DNA from: Balneolaceae bacterium UBA2956
GTDB lineage: Bacteria > Bacteroidota > Rhodothermia > Balneolales > Balneolaceae
DNA: 64,000 nucleotides
Direction: 5' to 3'
Assembly: GCA_002348545.1 (NCBI GenBank)
Contig: DEBM01000065.1
Span: forward strand, 1 to 64,000
Shown here: positions 44,174-52,639 of the stretch, piece by piece
How positions within the stretch are numbered: the stretch's first letter is position 1
Layout of the letters: every line of letters starts with the position of its first letter
Position numbers and translations under genes: made by a program
The notes under the pieces: model-generated
The model's database searches: none
What the model was told of the DNA's origin: nothing
Seen by the model: only the letters and a program-made list of their open reading frames with translations

Positions 44174-45453
44174 TGAAAATCCTTTTTTTTTGTTTAATCT
44201 GGCCAGAACCAGAATCTTCTGCTGCTGGGGTACGATTAGATTACCTTATTCGATTATTTCATCGAAAAGGCTTTGAGCTCCATCTTAGTTCTACTGCAGA
44301 TCCAGGACCTTATTCGGCCTTGTATGAAGACTTAGATGGGATTTATAGGCATACCTTAGATCCAAATAACAGTGCGACCGGGGTTAAACTGACTCAAATA
44401 AATCCAGATGTGATAGTTTTTGATCGATATCCAACAGAAGAGCAGTTTTCTTGGTTAGTAGTGAAAGCCTGTCCTAATGCTATTCGAATATTAGATACCG
44501 AAGATTTACATGGGTTACGTCGCGCTAGACAAATAACACTTGAAGAACTTGATGATAAGGGGCATTCGACTCACTTGTATGTGGAGGATCACACAATTAA
44601 ATCTAAAGCAATCTACAACACTATTGCTTTACGTGAGATGGTAAGTATGCATCGATCAGATCTGAGTCTTGTGGTATCTGATGAAGAGTACTTCTATGCT
44701 CAGAAGTACTATGCTATACCGTCTAATCAATTATTGTATTTACCGATAATCTCGAGTAGACCACTTGTTAAACTTGGGGCAATTAATCATGAAGCTCGTA
44801 ATCATGCAATATTCATTGGTAACTTCAAGCATGCACCCAACAGAGACGCTGTACACTTTTTACGGTATCTATTATGGCCGGAAATTTATGATTTGTTACG
44901 TAATCAAGGAATTAAAGGAACAGAATGCCATATTTATGGAGCGTATATGGATAGTTCAATCGAGCAGTTAAATAATCCATCCATAGGTTTTTATATAAAG
45001 GGTAGGGTGGATGATGTTTTCTCTACCATGGCAGAATATGAGGTTTTGCTAGCTCCTTTACGCTTTGGAGCTGGAGTAAAAGGAAAAATATTGGATGCCA
45101 TTTCTATGGATTTACCAGTGGTAACTACTCCCATAGGAGGAGAAGGGCTTGGTGTATATCTTGATGGACTTGACTTTCCAGGTTATTTAGCTAAGACATT
45201 AGAAGAATTTAAGCGATCAGCCGTACAATGCCTGAGTGCTCCTGCATTAACAAGATGGGAATTCCCTAGCCAAAATGGCGAAATAAATGAGCGTTTAGAT
45301 ATAGAGTATGGGACTAGATATGTCAATCATGTTAAGAACATGATGCAACGGAATGATAGTATTATGAATCCTATAAAAGTTATGTTAGAACAAAATTCGC
45401 AGCTAGCACATCGTTACTTATCAAAATACATCCAGCTCAAAAACGAAGTTTGA
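44173..45453 (+). CDS. Glycosyltransferase, GT4-like
   Basis: The 426-residue cytoplasmic protein has the GT-B pattern. It opens ILFFCLIWPEPESSAAGVRL with the donor-side first strand, and the C-terminal half has GNFKHAPNRDAVHFL and later APLRFGAGVKGKILDAIS followed by PVVTTPIGGEGL, the UDP/GDP-sugar site with the E of the EX7E-type region. Its ATG overlaps the stop of the lipoprotein gene (TAATG). The sugar and acceptor are unknown. It is distinct in sequence from the two glycosyltransferases at 4-6.6 kb. Confidence 0.82.
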   Translation: MKILFFCLIWPEPESSAAGVRLDYLIRLFHRKGFELHLSSTADPGPYSALYEDLDGIYRHTLDPNNSATGVKLTQINPDVIVFDRYPTEEQFSWLVVKACPNAIRILDTEDLHGLRRARQITLEELDDKGHSTHLYVEDHTIKSKAIYNTIALREMVSMHRSDLSLVVSDEEYFYAQKYYAIPSNQLLYLPIISSRPLVKLGAINHEARNHAIFIGNFKHAPNRDAVHFLRYLLWPEIYDLLRNQGIKGTECHIYGAYMDSSIEQLNNPSIGFYIKGRVDDVFSTMAEYEVLLAPLRFGAGVKGKILDAISMDLPVVTTPIGGEGLGVYLDGLDFPGYLAKTLEEFKRSAVQCLSAPALTRWEFPSQNGEINERLDIEYGTRYVNHVKNMMQRNDSIMNPIKVMLEQNSQLAHRYLSKYIQLKNEV

Positions 45454-45457
45454 GTAT

Positions 45458-46138
45458 TTATTGAATCGCCAAATTACCTTTAAGAAATTCAGCGCGTACC
45501 TGTTTACTACTATTAGGAAATTGAGTTAAAATCTCCGCAACTAAGTCGGCTGCTTTGGTTGTATTTCCCAATTCAGAGTATATCTCCGCTGCGCTTAATA
45601 AATTGTCTGGAGTGGTTGCTTCATTTTTGTTCCATCGTGCAGCAGCCTCAAATGTTTTAGCAGCTGACTCTAAACTACCTTTGGCCAAGTAAAGTTTGGC
45701 ATGCAGGTTCTTGGCTCCGACGCCTAAAATGCCTTTTGGAACCTCAAATTCTTCGATATAGAATAGTGCTTCGTCAATATTTTCTAATTGGTAGGCTGAA
45801 ATAGCAGAATAATAGGTTGCTAAGTTACCTGCATAGGTTCCGGAAAATTCATTTGCAATTGCATGGAAGCCATATGTTAGTTCAAAGCTATCCCCATCTA
45901 ATGCTTTTTGATAATCACCTTCGGCATAGTATCCTTCAGCAATTGATAAAAGTTGTTGTGCTTGTTCTTCTTGCGAAGTAGAATAAAATGAGTACCCAAT
46001 GATTGCTCCAGTAATTACTACTATAACCATTGCAATTCCAATAATAGTATTTTTATTGGATTGTATATATTCGCTGATTTTCTCAAACCATTGAATGAGT
46101 GGGTCTTTAGCTAAATCGTCTTTTTTAGAATCTGCCAT
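45458..46138 (-). CDS. Membrane-anchored TPR protein, YfgM-like
   Basis: The 226-residue protein has a short charged N-terminus, one hydrophobic helix at about residues 34-53 (TIIGIAMVIVVITGAIIGYS), then helical TPR-like repeats (QQLLSIAEGYYAEGDYQKAL and others). This topology matches YfgM/ancillary SecYEG-associated chaperone proteins, but the similarity is general. Repeats end LTQFPNSSKQVRAEFLKGNLA. It converges with the glycosyltransferase gene with only 4 nt between stops. A promoter with good Bacteroidota spacing precedes it. Confidence 0.7.
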   Translation of the reverse strand: MADSKKDDLAKDPLIQWFEKISEYIQSNKNTIIGIAMVIVVITGAIIGYSFYSTSQEEQAQQLLSIAEGYYAEGDYQKALDGDSFELTYGFHAIANEFSGTYAGNLATYYSAISAYQLENIDEALFYIEEFEVPKGILGVGAKNLHAKLYLAKGSLESAAKTFEAAARWNKNEATTPDNLLSAAEIYSELGNTTKAADLVAEILTQFPNSSKQVRAEFLKGNLAIQ

Positions 46139-46167
46139 GATACATCTAATATTAATTTTTTGGTAGC

Positions 46168-46197
46168 CAAAAATACGGCGCTTTGTGCATTAAGCAA
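46168..46197 (-). promoter_or_regulatory. Bacteroidota-type promoter for the TPR gene
   Basis: On the minus strand TTG (46195-46197) is followed by exactly 19 nt and then TATTTTTG (46168-46175), which matches the TTG / TAnnTTTG form of the Bacteroidota primary sigma factor. The gene starts 29 nt downstream at 46138. This is one of the clearest promoters in the window and supports the FCB placement. It has not been measured. Confidence 0.4.
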
Positions 46198-46294
46198 AAC
46201 CTAAATTGTACAGATTGAATAGATTTTAATATGTTTTGCTTTTTTAGGTATAGTTGCAATGTTAAAAATATCCATTTTGATAATTTAAGATTAA

Positions 46295-46975
46295 TTATAT
46301 CGGTAACAACTTACCATCGGTCATTTCAAATATAAAATCACAATCTTTGTTAATACTCTTGTCATGGGTTACCATGAGTATCGACACACTAAATCGATTT
46401 TTAAGATTAAGTAAATGGTTAAGTATAGTGGATGAATTTTTTTCATCCAGATTACCCGTTGGCTCATCTGCTAAAATGAGGGCAGGGGTATTAATAAGTG
46501 CCCTAGCCATAGCGACTCTTTGTTGTTCACCACCAGAAAGTTGGCTGGGTCGGTGATCGATTCTGTGACGTAGCCCAAATTCATCTAATAGTTCTTTAGC
46601 CAAACGATTACTTTCTCTTTCTGATTTGCCGTTAATAATGGCTGGAATCATAACATTTTCTATTGCACTGAATTCTGGTAACAAGTAATGGAATTGGAAT
46701 ATAAAGCCCATTTCAGTATTTCTGAAATTGGCCATTTTCTTATCACCCCATTGGGTTATATCATCTCCTTGCCATTCTACTAAGCCTGAATCTATTTTTT
46801 CTAAACCAGCTATAATATGTAAGAGAGTACTTTTTCCACTCCCTGAAGAACCGATGATAGAGGTAATCGTTTTCGGTCTAATCTCAAGATTAACTCCATT
46901 TAGCACATTGACTACCCCATTTTCTGGGGCTGAAAAACTTTTTTTGACATCAGTAATTCGAAGTAGTGTACTCAA
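46295..46975 (-). CDS. lolD: ABC transporter ATP-binding protein, LolD-like
   Basis: The 226-residue ATPase has all ABC motifs: Walker A GSSGSGKST at 42-50, Q-loop FIFQFHYLLPEFSA, signature LSGGEQQRVAMARAL, Walker B LILADEP and the switch His in MVTHD. Its closest pattern is LolD, which powers release of lipoproteins from the inner membrane with LolC/E permeases. The likely permease is at 19760-21016. It is the last gene of the leftward pheS-to-lolD run, 11 nt after the phosphoesterase gene. MacB-type ATPases share the pattern, so the substrate is not proven. Confidence 0.85.
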   Translation of the reverse strand: MSTLLRITDVKKSFSAPENGVVNVLNGVNLEIRPKTITSIIGSSGSGKSTLLHIIAGLEKIDSGLVEWQGDDITQWGDKKMANFRNTEMGFIFQFHYLLPEFSAIENVMIPAIINGKSERESNRLAKELLDEFGLRHRIDHRPSQLSGGEQQRVAMARALINTPALILADEPTGNLDEKNSSTILNHLLNLKNRFSVSILMVTHDKSINKDCDFIFEMTDGKLLPI

Positions 46976-46986
46976 AATCTTCTGTA

Positions 46987-47799
46987 TTATTCAGTCACTG
47001 AATTAAATTCTGGAAAGATTATTGGGCGAATTTCCCTGCATTTACCACTATTAGTATCAATTTTTGTCATAACAGCACTAATATGGGAGTCTCCCGCAGC
47101 TGATTTATATTTTTGATGTACTCCAGTTGTAAATCTTTTGATTGCAACCTTCACATCCATACCCAATGATCCGGCGTAAGAACCAGTCATCCCGGCGTCC
47201 GTTAAGTAGCCTAAGCCTTTGGGGAGTATTCGGGCATCATTAGTTGGGATGTGAGTATGCGTACCGACTAACACAGAGGCGCGGCCATCTACATACCATC
47301 CCATGGAAACTTTCTCAGCAGTAGCCTCTGCATGAAAATCAATAAATATGACTGGGGTTTCTTTATGAATTTGATCAATCGCCCAGTCAACGGTTTTAAA
47401 TGGATCATCAATGGCTTTCATAAAAGTTCTACCTTGAATGTTTATAATTCCAATGGGTACATTAACAGAGGGAATAGAATATATACCATAACCAAATCCA
47501 GCGTTTCCAGAAGGATAGTTGAGAGGCCGTAAAATATGGTTGTTGCTTCTCATGTACGGAAACACTTTCCATTTATCAAAGGAGTGGTCCCCACCCGTAA
47601 TCACATGAATGCCTAAAATAAGTAATTCATTAATTATAGCCTCATTTATACCGTGCCCTTCATGCGAATTTTCACCGTTGGCGATAACAAACTCTACATT
47701 GTATTTTTGAATCAATGATGGCAAAAAGGTACGTAATACCCCTAAACCTTCCTCTCCAACAATATCTCCAATAAATAGGGTAGTCAAAATCTTGGACAC
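46987..47799 (-). CDS. YmdB-family metallophosphoesterase (TIGR00282)
   Basis: The 270-residue cytoplasmic enzyme belongs to the YmdB/TIGR00282 group, which in Bacillus acts on 2',3'-cyclic nucleotides and affects RNA turnover. Metal ligands are visible at GDIVGEEG near residues 11-18, ANGENSHEGHG (Asn and Glu near 40-50), GGDHSFDKW and the His-rich end DFHAEATAEK and VGTHTHIPT. Length is normal. In many bacteria this gene follows rny (RNase Y). Here it directly follows zapA with a 3-nt gap and no rny is present. Confidence 0.88.
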   Translation of the reverse strand: MSKILTTLFIGDIVGEEGLGVLRTFLPSLIQKYNVEFVIANGENSHEGHGINEAIINELLILGIHVITGGDHSFDKWKVFPYMRSNNHILRPLNYPSGNAGFGYGIYSIPSVNVPIGIINIQGRTFMKAIDDPFKTVDWAIDQIHKETPVIFIDFHAEATAEKVSMGWYVDGRASVLVGTHTHIPTNDARILPKGLGYLTDAGMTGSYAGSLGMDVKVAIKRFTTGVHQKYKSAAGDSHISAVMTKIDTNSGKCREIRPIIFPEFNSVTE

Positions 47800-47802
47800 G
47801 AA

Positions 47803-48096
47803 TTATCCTCTAACATCTTCGAGTAATTGCTCAATTTTTGAATTCACCCGTTTCATCATTTCAGTCTCATTCCGTTCAGACTTAGATAGTTGTTGTCGTA
47901 ATTCAAACAATTCCTCTGCTATACTTAGAGCGGCAAGTACCATTACGGTTGATTCAGGTTGTTTGATTAGTTGATGCCGATATTCTTGTAATTTTTCATC
48001 GACATACCTACAAATATTAAGCATATTTTCCTCTTCATAGTCTTCAACCATAAGTGGGTACTGTTTTCCTAATATGGATACTTTCAGTGATTTCAC
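47803..48096 (-). CDS. zapA: Cell division protein ZapA
   Basis: The 97-residue protein cross-links FtsZ filaments at the division site. It starts with the ZapA head, LKVSILGKQYPLMV and then the conserved EEENMLNICRYVDEKL, and continues as a coiled coil with SIAEELFELRQQL. Length and order match ZapA (about 100 residues). Its neighbour 17 nt upstream is a small coiled-coil protein that resembles ZapB. The pheT-(ZapB-like)-zapA order is common in related bacteria. Confidence 0.85.
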   Translation of the reverse strand: MKSLKVSILGKQYPLMVEDYEEENMLNICRYVDEKLQEYRHQLIKQPESTVMVLAALSIAEELFELRQQLSKSERNETEMMKRVNSKIEQLLEDVRG

Positions 48097-48113
48097 AATA
48101 ATTATTCAAGAAG

Positions 48114-48365
48114 TTATGTGCCTTCTAAGTGACGGTCAATTTTCTGGATCATAGAAGTAATTTGTTGTCGCATTGCTAGACGCTCAGAGTTGCTGATGGC
48201 TGAAAAAATATCTGTTTGTTTTCCACGCTCTACTTCAAGCTTTTTCATAAGATTTAACTGTTCTCTTTTAGTTTCTTTAAGCTGTTGTTTAAGCAGATTA
48301 ATTTCTGTGTTTACTTCTTCTAGAAGTTCTTTAAAGCGTTCTGTTTGTTCTGATGATACATTCAT
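48114..48365 (-). CDS. Small coiled-coil protein, ZapB-like
   Basis: The 83-residue protein is almost wholly helical with heptad-like spacing (VNTEINLLKQQLKETKREQ), then a basic helix-rich stretch and a short charged tail. It has no enzyme motif or export signal. Its position 4 nt after pheT and directly before zapA suggests a partner of ZapA at the division ring, like ZapB, but sequence identity to ZapB cannot be claimed. It could also be only a small coiled-coil protein co-translated with pheT. Confidence 0.6.
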   Translation of the reverse strand: MNVSSEQTERFKELLEEVNTEINLLKQQLKETKREQLNLMKKLEVERGKQTDIFSAISNSERLAMRQQITSMIQKIDRHLEGT

Positions 48366-48369
48366 AGAA

Positions 48370-50781
48370 TTATGATCTTAATTCTATATTATACTTCTTA
48401 TTTAGTGATCTTACAACCTTATCAATTATAGGCTCTATATCACTGAGATTCAATGTCTTATTTGGGTCTATAAAGTACAACCGGTAGGCAATACTTTTTT
48501 TGTTATTCGGTATGTTTTTCCCTTCATATACATCAAAAATACATACTTTTTCGAGTAGTTTTGTCCCCATGTTACTTATCTCAGTTTTTATTGTACCAGC
48601 TGTTATTTCCCTATCCATAACCAATGCGATATCATACTCGATGCCCGGATACCTTGGTATTTTTGAGAATGTTGGTACTCCAAAATCGCGTCTAGCTTCG
48701 TGGATTAATTGAAAATTGAACTCAGCAAAATAAACGGCTTGATCTAATTCATAAATAGTTTGTAGTGTTTTATTTACTTGAGATAGGTTACCTAAATATT
48801 GTTTTCCAATATAATAACGTAAACTGTTTTGACCATCTATTTTTTCATTAACCCTATGGTCTAATCCCAATGAAACCAACAAAGATTGGACCGACGATTT
48901 TAGGTCCATAAAAGTATTTTTAGTAGAGGGACTTAGCCAGTGGTCCTCATGTTTTTGCCCAGCTAAACCAATTAGAATGTGGGTTTGTTCACCGATTCCT
49001 TTGTGAAAAGTGCCCTTTTCATCGCTAAAGAATACGTTACCAAGTTCAAAAAATCGTAGACCCTTTGCATTACGATTTTTATTATAAGAAATAGCTTTTA
49101 AGAATCCTGGAAGCAAAGATGGTCGAAGAGTGGTCATATCTTTGGTAAGGGGATTTAAGGTGGCAATCATTTCATCTATATTACCAAATTGAGAAGCCTC
49201 AGCTTCCGATATCAGCGAATTCGAATAAATTTCGTTGAATCCTAATCCAACAAGAGTCTCGATTATTTTTTGTTTGTCTTGTTCCCAGTTTGAAAAAGGA
49301 CTTGATGATAAACTAATTCCATTGCTTGGTGAAGGAATATTATTATAATCATATAGCCTACCAATTTCCTCAATTAGATCAATTTCGCGTTCAATATCAG
49401 GTCTAAAAGTTGGGATTTGACACTCAATAATTCCAGAACTACTTATTTTACTAAGAATCTCTAATCTGTTTAGTTGTTTGATAATCCATTCTTCATCGAT
49501 CTTTAACCCTAATATTTGATGAACACGGGACACTCTAAGTGATAATTCCAAGATTTTCTTGGGAGCGGGATGTATGTCAATAGTTTCCGTGATAAGGGCA
49601 TCGGGGATTATTTCCTGAATTAGACCAGCCGCACGCATTGCAGTTGTAAGTTGGTTGTTAGTATCTATACCTCGTTCAAATCTGTAAGAGGCATCAGTTT
49701 GTAGGCTAAGTTGTTTTGAACATCTCCTGATGACACTTGGATCGAAGTAGGCACTTTCTAGCACAATAGTAGTAGTGGAGAGACTTACTTCAGAGTTTTC
49801 ACCACCCATGATTCCAGCTATGGCAATTATTTGCTCATCGTCACAAATAAAAAGACTTCCGCTGGGGACTTCTCTAACAATCCCATCCAAGGTGGTAAAC
49901 TCTTGGGTATCATCAAAGCTTTTAATGTGAATAGTGGACCCTTTCAAGTTGTCTGCATCAAATGCATGTAAGGGCTGTCCCCATTCATACATGACATAAT
50001 TTGTCACGTCAACTATATTATTAATCGAACGAAGACCTATTGCTTCTAATCTATTTTTTAACCAAGCAGGGGAAGGGGATACTTGAATATTATCCATCAC
50101 AACGCCAACATAGCGACTGCATTTATTAGGATCTTCAATCGATATAGTGAATTTCTTACCTTGGTTAACTATCTGTTCAGGTGTAGTTACAGTTGGGATG
50201 CTAAGCGGGACTGCCCATTTTGCAGAAAGGTCACGTGCTACTCCGATATGCGAGGTTGCATCTGGTCGGTTAGGCGTTATCGCAATTTCTATTACACTAT
50301 CCTGATAGCTATGAAAAAGTTGACTCAATGAAATTCCTGGGGAGGTATCTGGCGGAAGGACCATGATGCCAGAATGATCATCAGATATGCCTAGTTCATC
50401 TTCGGCACAAATCATACCTTCTGAATCTACACCACGTAATTTTGATTTTTTAATTTTTATTGGTTTACCTTGCTTGTCTAGAATTGGAAGGGTAGAATTA
50501 ACAGGTGCCACTGCAACTTTTTGTCCTACTTCCACATTCTTAGCTCCGCAAACAATCTTTAACTCCTTATTTCCGTCAAATACAGTGCATATTGATAAAC
50601 GATCAGCGTCTGGATGTGGGATTACTGTACGAATTTCACCAACAATTATTTGATTTAGTGACACACCAATATGTTCAATTTTTTCTTCTTCAAGTCCAAT
50701 CAAAGTTAGTGTGTCGGCAATTTCTTGGACATTTTCAGGCAGGGATACGTAGTCATTTAGCCAGTTGCAGGATAATTTCAT
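48370..50781 (-). CDS. pheT: Phenylalanyl-tRNA synthetase beta subunit
   Basis: The 803-residue subunit pairs with PheS in a tetramer to charge tRNA-Phe. It starts MKLSCNWLNDYVSL, has the OB-fold tRNA-binding domain (about 40-150), the B3/B4 editing domain, B5 with FRPDIEREIDLIEEIGRLY, and the C-terminal anticodon-binding FDX-ACB domain. The active-core segment LRPSLLPGFLKAI is in order. Length is normal. The gene starts 57 nt after pheS and 4 nt before the ZapB-like gene. Confidence 0.97.
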   Translation of the reverse strand: MKLSCNWLNDYVSLPENVQEIADTLTLIGLEEEKIEHIGVSLNQIIVGEIRTVIPHPDADRLSICTVFDGNKELKIVCGAKNVEVGQKVAVAPVNSTLPILDKQGKPIKIKKSKLRGVDSEGMICAEDELGISDDHSGIMVLPPDTSPGISLSQLFHSYQDSVIEIAITPNRPDATSHIGVARDLSAKWAVPLSIPTVTTPEQIVNQGKKFTISIEDPNKCSRYVGVVMDNIQVSPSPAWLKNRLEAIGLRSINNIVDVTNYVMYEWGQPLHAFDADNLKGSTIHIKSFDDTQEFTTLDGIVREVPSGSLFICDDEQIIAIAGIMGGENSEVSLSTTTIVLESAYFDPSVIRRCSKQLSLQTDASYRFERGIDTNNQLTTAMRAAGLIQEIIPDALITETIDIHPAPKKILELSLRVSRVHQILGLKIDEEWIIKQLNRLEILSKISSSGIIECQIPTFRPDIEREIDLIEEIGRLYDYNNIPSPSNGISLSSSPFSNWEQDKQKIIETLVGLGFNEIYSNSLISEAEASQFGNIDEMIATLNPLTKDMTTLRPSLLPGFLKAISYNKNRNAKGLRFFELGNVFFSDEKGTFHKGIGEQTHILIGLAGQKHEDHWLSPSTKNTFMDLKSSVQSLLVSLGLDHRVNEKIDGQNSLRYYIGKQYLGNLSQVNKTLQTIYELDQAVYFAEFNFQLIHEARRDFGVPTFSKIPRYPGIEYDIALVMDREITAGTIKTEISNMGTKLLEKVCIFDVYEGKNIPNNKKSIAYRLYFIDPNKTLNLSDIEPIIDKVVRSLNKKYNIELRS

Positions 50782-50837
50782 AAAGGCGTAATCAATTGAG
50801 TGTTCTTCAAGATAAGTGTTTAGGTATTAGTTGTTGC

Positions 50838-51845
50838 TCAAATGAATTGATTAAGAAAACGGATATCATTATCATAAAATATACGAATGTCACTTATCCC
50901 ATATTTTAGAATAGCAATACGTTCTACACCCATACCCCAGGCAAAGCCAGAATATTGTTCTGGGTCTACTCCTGATGCCATAAACACATTAGGATCAACC
51001 ATTCCAGAGCCCAGAATTTCTAACCATTTTCCGTTAGTTTTACTTCCCCACCAAATATCCATTTCGAGACTAGGTTCTGTAAATGGGAAGTAACTTGGGC
51101 GTAAGCGGTAGATAACATCAGAACCGTACATCAGTTTTACAAAAGTAATCAGTGACTCTTTTAAATCGGCTACACTTACATGCTGATCAACATAAAGTGC
51201 CTCTACTTGATGAAAAAGAAAGTATGACTTGGGGGACACGGCTTCATTTCTATACACCCTACCAGGCATTATAGATCGAATTGGGGGAGCTTGTTTCTCC
51301 ATCAGTCGTATTTGTACAGGGGAAGTATGGGTTCTCAATACTAAATCTGGAATCGTTGGATTCTCATCTTTTCTAATAAAAAAAGTATCCTGTGTATCTC
51401 TTGCAGGATGATTAGGAGGGAAATTTAAGGCTGTAAAATTGTGAAAATCATCTTCCACTTCTGGGCCATCTGCAATATTAAATCCGAGCCTATAAAAAAT
51501 ATTCTTCATCTCTTGTAGCGTTTTTGTCAACGGGTGAACTGAGCCTACAGGCAAGGATAAAGACGTCAAACTTATATCATCTTTTGCAGATAACAAGACA
51601 GTATGAGTATCACTTTGAGCGACCTTTGCTTGATCGAATGTATTCTGCGCTAATTTTTTCAATTCATTTAGAGATTTGCCAAAAGCTGCTTTTTCTTTCT
51701 TTGGTATTTTCTTCATGAACTTGAATAATTCCTGGATAGAACCCTTTTTGGAAAGAAACTGAAGTCTAAAAGCTTCTAACTCGTCCGAACTAGATATTGT
51801 ATAATTCTTGATTTGTTGCTTTATTTGAGCAATTTCTTGTTTCAT
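50838..51845 (-). CDS. pheS: Phenylalanyl-tRNA synthetase alpha subunit
   Basis: The 335-residue catalytic subunit has an N-terminal coiled coil (residues 1-90, with a hairpin turn near KKEKAAFGKSLN) that contacts tRNA-Phe. The class II core shows the NFTALNFPPNHPARDTQDTF landmark, motif 2 with PGRVYRNEAVS and motif 3 with FAWGMGVERIAIL. It ends at the usual length. A hairpin with a U-tract lies between rplT and this gene and a TATAAT box lies 45 nt before the start, so pheST may be controlled apart from the ribosomal genes. Confidence 0.97.
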   Translation of the reverse strand: MKQEIAQIKQQIKNYTISSSDELEAFRLQFLSKKGSIQELFKFMKKIPKKEKAAFGKSLNELKKLAQNTFDQAKVAQSDTHTVLLSAKDDISLTSLSLPVGSVHPLTKTLQEMKNIFYRLGFNIADGPEVEDDFHNFTALNFPPNHPARDTQDTFFIRKDENPTIPDLVLRTHTSPVQIRLMEKQAPPIRSIMPGRVYRNEAVSPKSYFLFHQVEALYVDQHVSVADLKESLITFVKLMYGSDVIYRLRPSYFPFTEPSLEMDIWWGSKTNGKWLEILGSGMVDPNVFMASGVDPEQYSGFAWGMGVERIAILKYGISDIRIFYDNDIRFLNQFI

Positions 51846-51889
51846 AAAGAAAGTTCTACATGCTTATATTGGGTCATATGCGATAACAC

Positions 51890-51895
51890 ATTATA
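51890..51895 (-). promoter_or_regulatory. Possible -10 box for pheS
   Basis: On the minus strand a TATAAT (51890-51895) lies 44 nt upstream of the pheS start, after the hairpin at 51921-51974. A hexamer at 17-nt spacing (TATGTT) is a poor -35 box. The -10 match is exact, but the evidence is limited to one element. Confidence 0.3.
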
Positions 51896-51920
51896 CGTGT
51901 TGAAAGCAATATAACATACG

Positions 51921-51974
51921 AAAATAAAAAAACCGGTACACCTTACAATACAACAGATTGGGGTATACCGGTTT
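51921..51974 (-). terminator. Terminator or attenuator hairpin between rplT and pheS
   Basis: On the minus strand a 13-bp stem with one G-U pair joins AAACCGGTATACC (51962-51974) to GGTGTACCGGTTT (51930-51942), with a loop of about 19 nt. A T-rich run (TTTTTTTATTTT) follows at 51921-51932. It can end the thrS-infC-rpmI-rplT transcript and let pheST be transcribed on its own. It lies about 20-70 nt after the rplT stop. An attenuator would need a leader peptide or T-box; I found neither. Confidence 0.65.
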
Positions 51975-51992
51975 AAGATGATCTTAGGTTTT

Positions 51993-52340
51993 TTATGAAT
52001 GGGCTTCCATAACAATGGCAGCAAAAGTCTTTGGATCATGAATTGCTAGGTCAGCTAGTACTTTTCGGTTAATTATCATATTTTTTTGACTCATTGCATG
52101 TATAAGTTTGGAATATGTTGAACCGTTTAATCTAGCACCAGCATTTATTCTTGTAATCCATAGTTTTCTGAATACACGCTTGCGATTTTTTCTATCGCGG
52201 TACTGGTACTGAAGCCCCTTTTCTACCGCATTTTTTGCAATGGTGTACACATTTTTTCGCTTACCCCAATAGCCTTTCGCTTGATTCAATATTTTTTTAC
52301 GACGGCGACGGGAAGCCACTAAGTTTAGTGAACGTGGCAT
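51993..52340 (-). CDS. rplT: Ribosomal protein bL20
   Basis: The 115-residue protein binds 23S rRNA and is needed early in 50S assembly. It begins MPRSLNLVASRRRRKKIL and contains NQAKGYWGKRKNVY and RKLWITRINAGARLNG, both bL20 hallmarks. The length is usual. It is the third gene of the infC-rpmI-rplT unit and is followed by the terminator-like hairpin at 51921-51974. In other bacteria bL20 represses this operon by binding the leader; I cannot see a leader pseudoknot here. Confidence 0.97.
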   Translation of the reverse strand: MPRSLNLVASRRRRKKILNQAKGYWGKRKNVYTIAKNAVEKGLQYQYRDRKNRKRVFRKLWITRINAGARLNGSTYSKLIHAMSQKNMIINRKVLADLAIHDPKTFAAIVMEAHS

Positions 52341-52366
52341 TTTATGATGTGTTTAGAGAGTTAAAT

Positions 52367-52561
52367 TTATTGACTTAAGAGTTGTTTTACTCGAGGCACG
52401 TCAGCCGCAGCAACTAATGTACTTTGACCTAACTGCCTCTTGGTCTTACTACTCTTCTTTGTTAAAATATGACGCTTAAAAGCCTTTTTGCGTTTAATTT
52501 TACCGGATCCGGTTGTTTTAAATCGCTTTTTTGCGCCACTATTACTTTTCATTTTTGGCAT
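52367..52561 (-). CDS. rpmI: Ribosomal protein bL35
   Basis: The 64-residue protein is a small basic 50S protein. It has the family run MPKMKSNSGAKKRFKTTG and a lysine-rich end. I use the ATG at 52561 because this is the usual bL35 start; a TTG two codons earlier (52567) is the only alternative. It lies 26 nt upstream of rplT and 78 nt after infC, where a promoter-like pair of boxes is found. Confidence 0.95.
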   Translation of the reverse strand: MPKMKSNSGAKKRFKTTGSGKIKRKKAFKRHILTKKSSKTKRQLGQSTLVAAADVPRVKQLLSQ

Positions 52562-52598
52562 AATCAATCATAAATAGATAAAATAATCATAAGTACGT

Positions 52599-52627
52599 AA
52601 GATACGGACTATGTTAAAGTCAAGCAA
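52599..52627 (-). promoter_or_regulatory. Possible internal promoter for rpmI-rplT
   Basis: On the minus strand TTGCTT (52622-52627) and TATCTT (52599-52604) are separated by exactly 17 nt, the spacing of a primary sigma factor promoter. The -10 box is 38 nt upstream of the rpmI start, inside the infC-rpmI gap. It may uncouple the ribosomal proteins from infC. Confidence 0.35.
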
Positions 52628-52639
52628 TACGTAGCTGTA

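Noticed and set aside
46192..46241. AAGCAAAAC/GTTTTGCTT inverted repeat as a terminator
   Set aside because: The spacer is 32 nt and no plus-strand gene ends here. The left arm is better explained as part of the TPR promoter.
51842..52039. Minus-strand open frame between rplT and pheS
   Set aside because: It overlaps the end of rplT and the hairpin, has no ribosome binding site, and its residues do not form a leader peptide rich in Phe.
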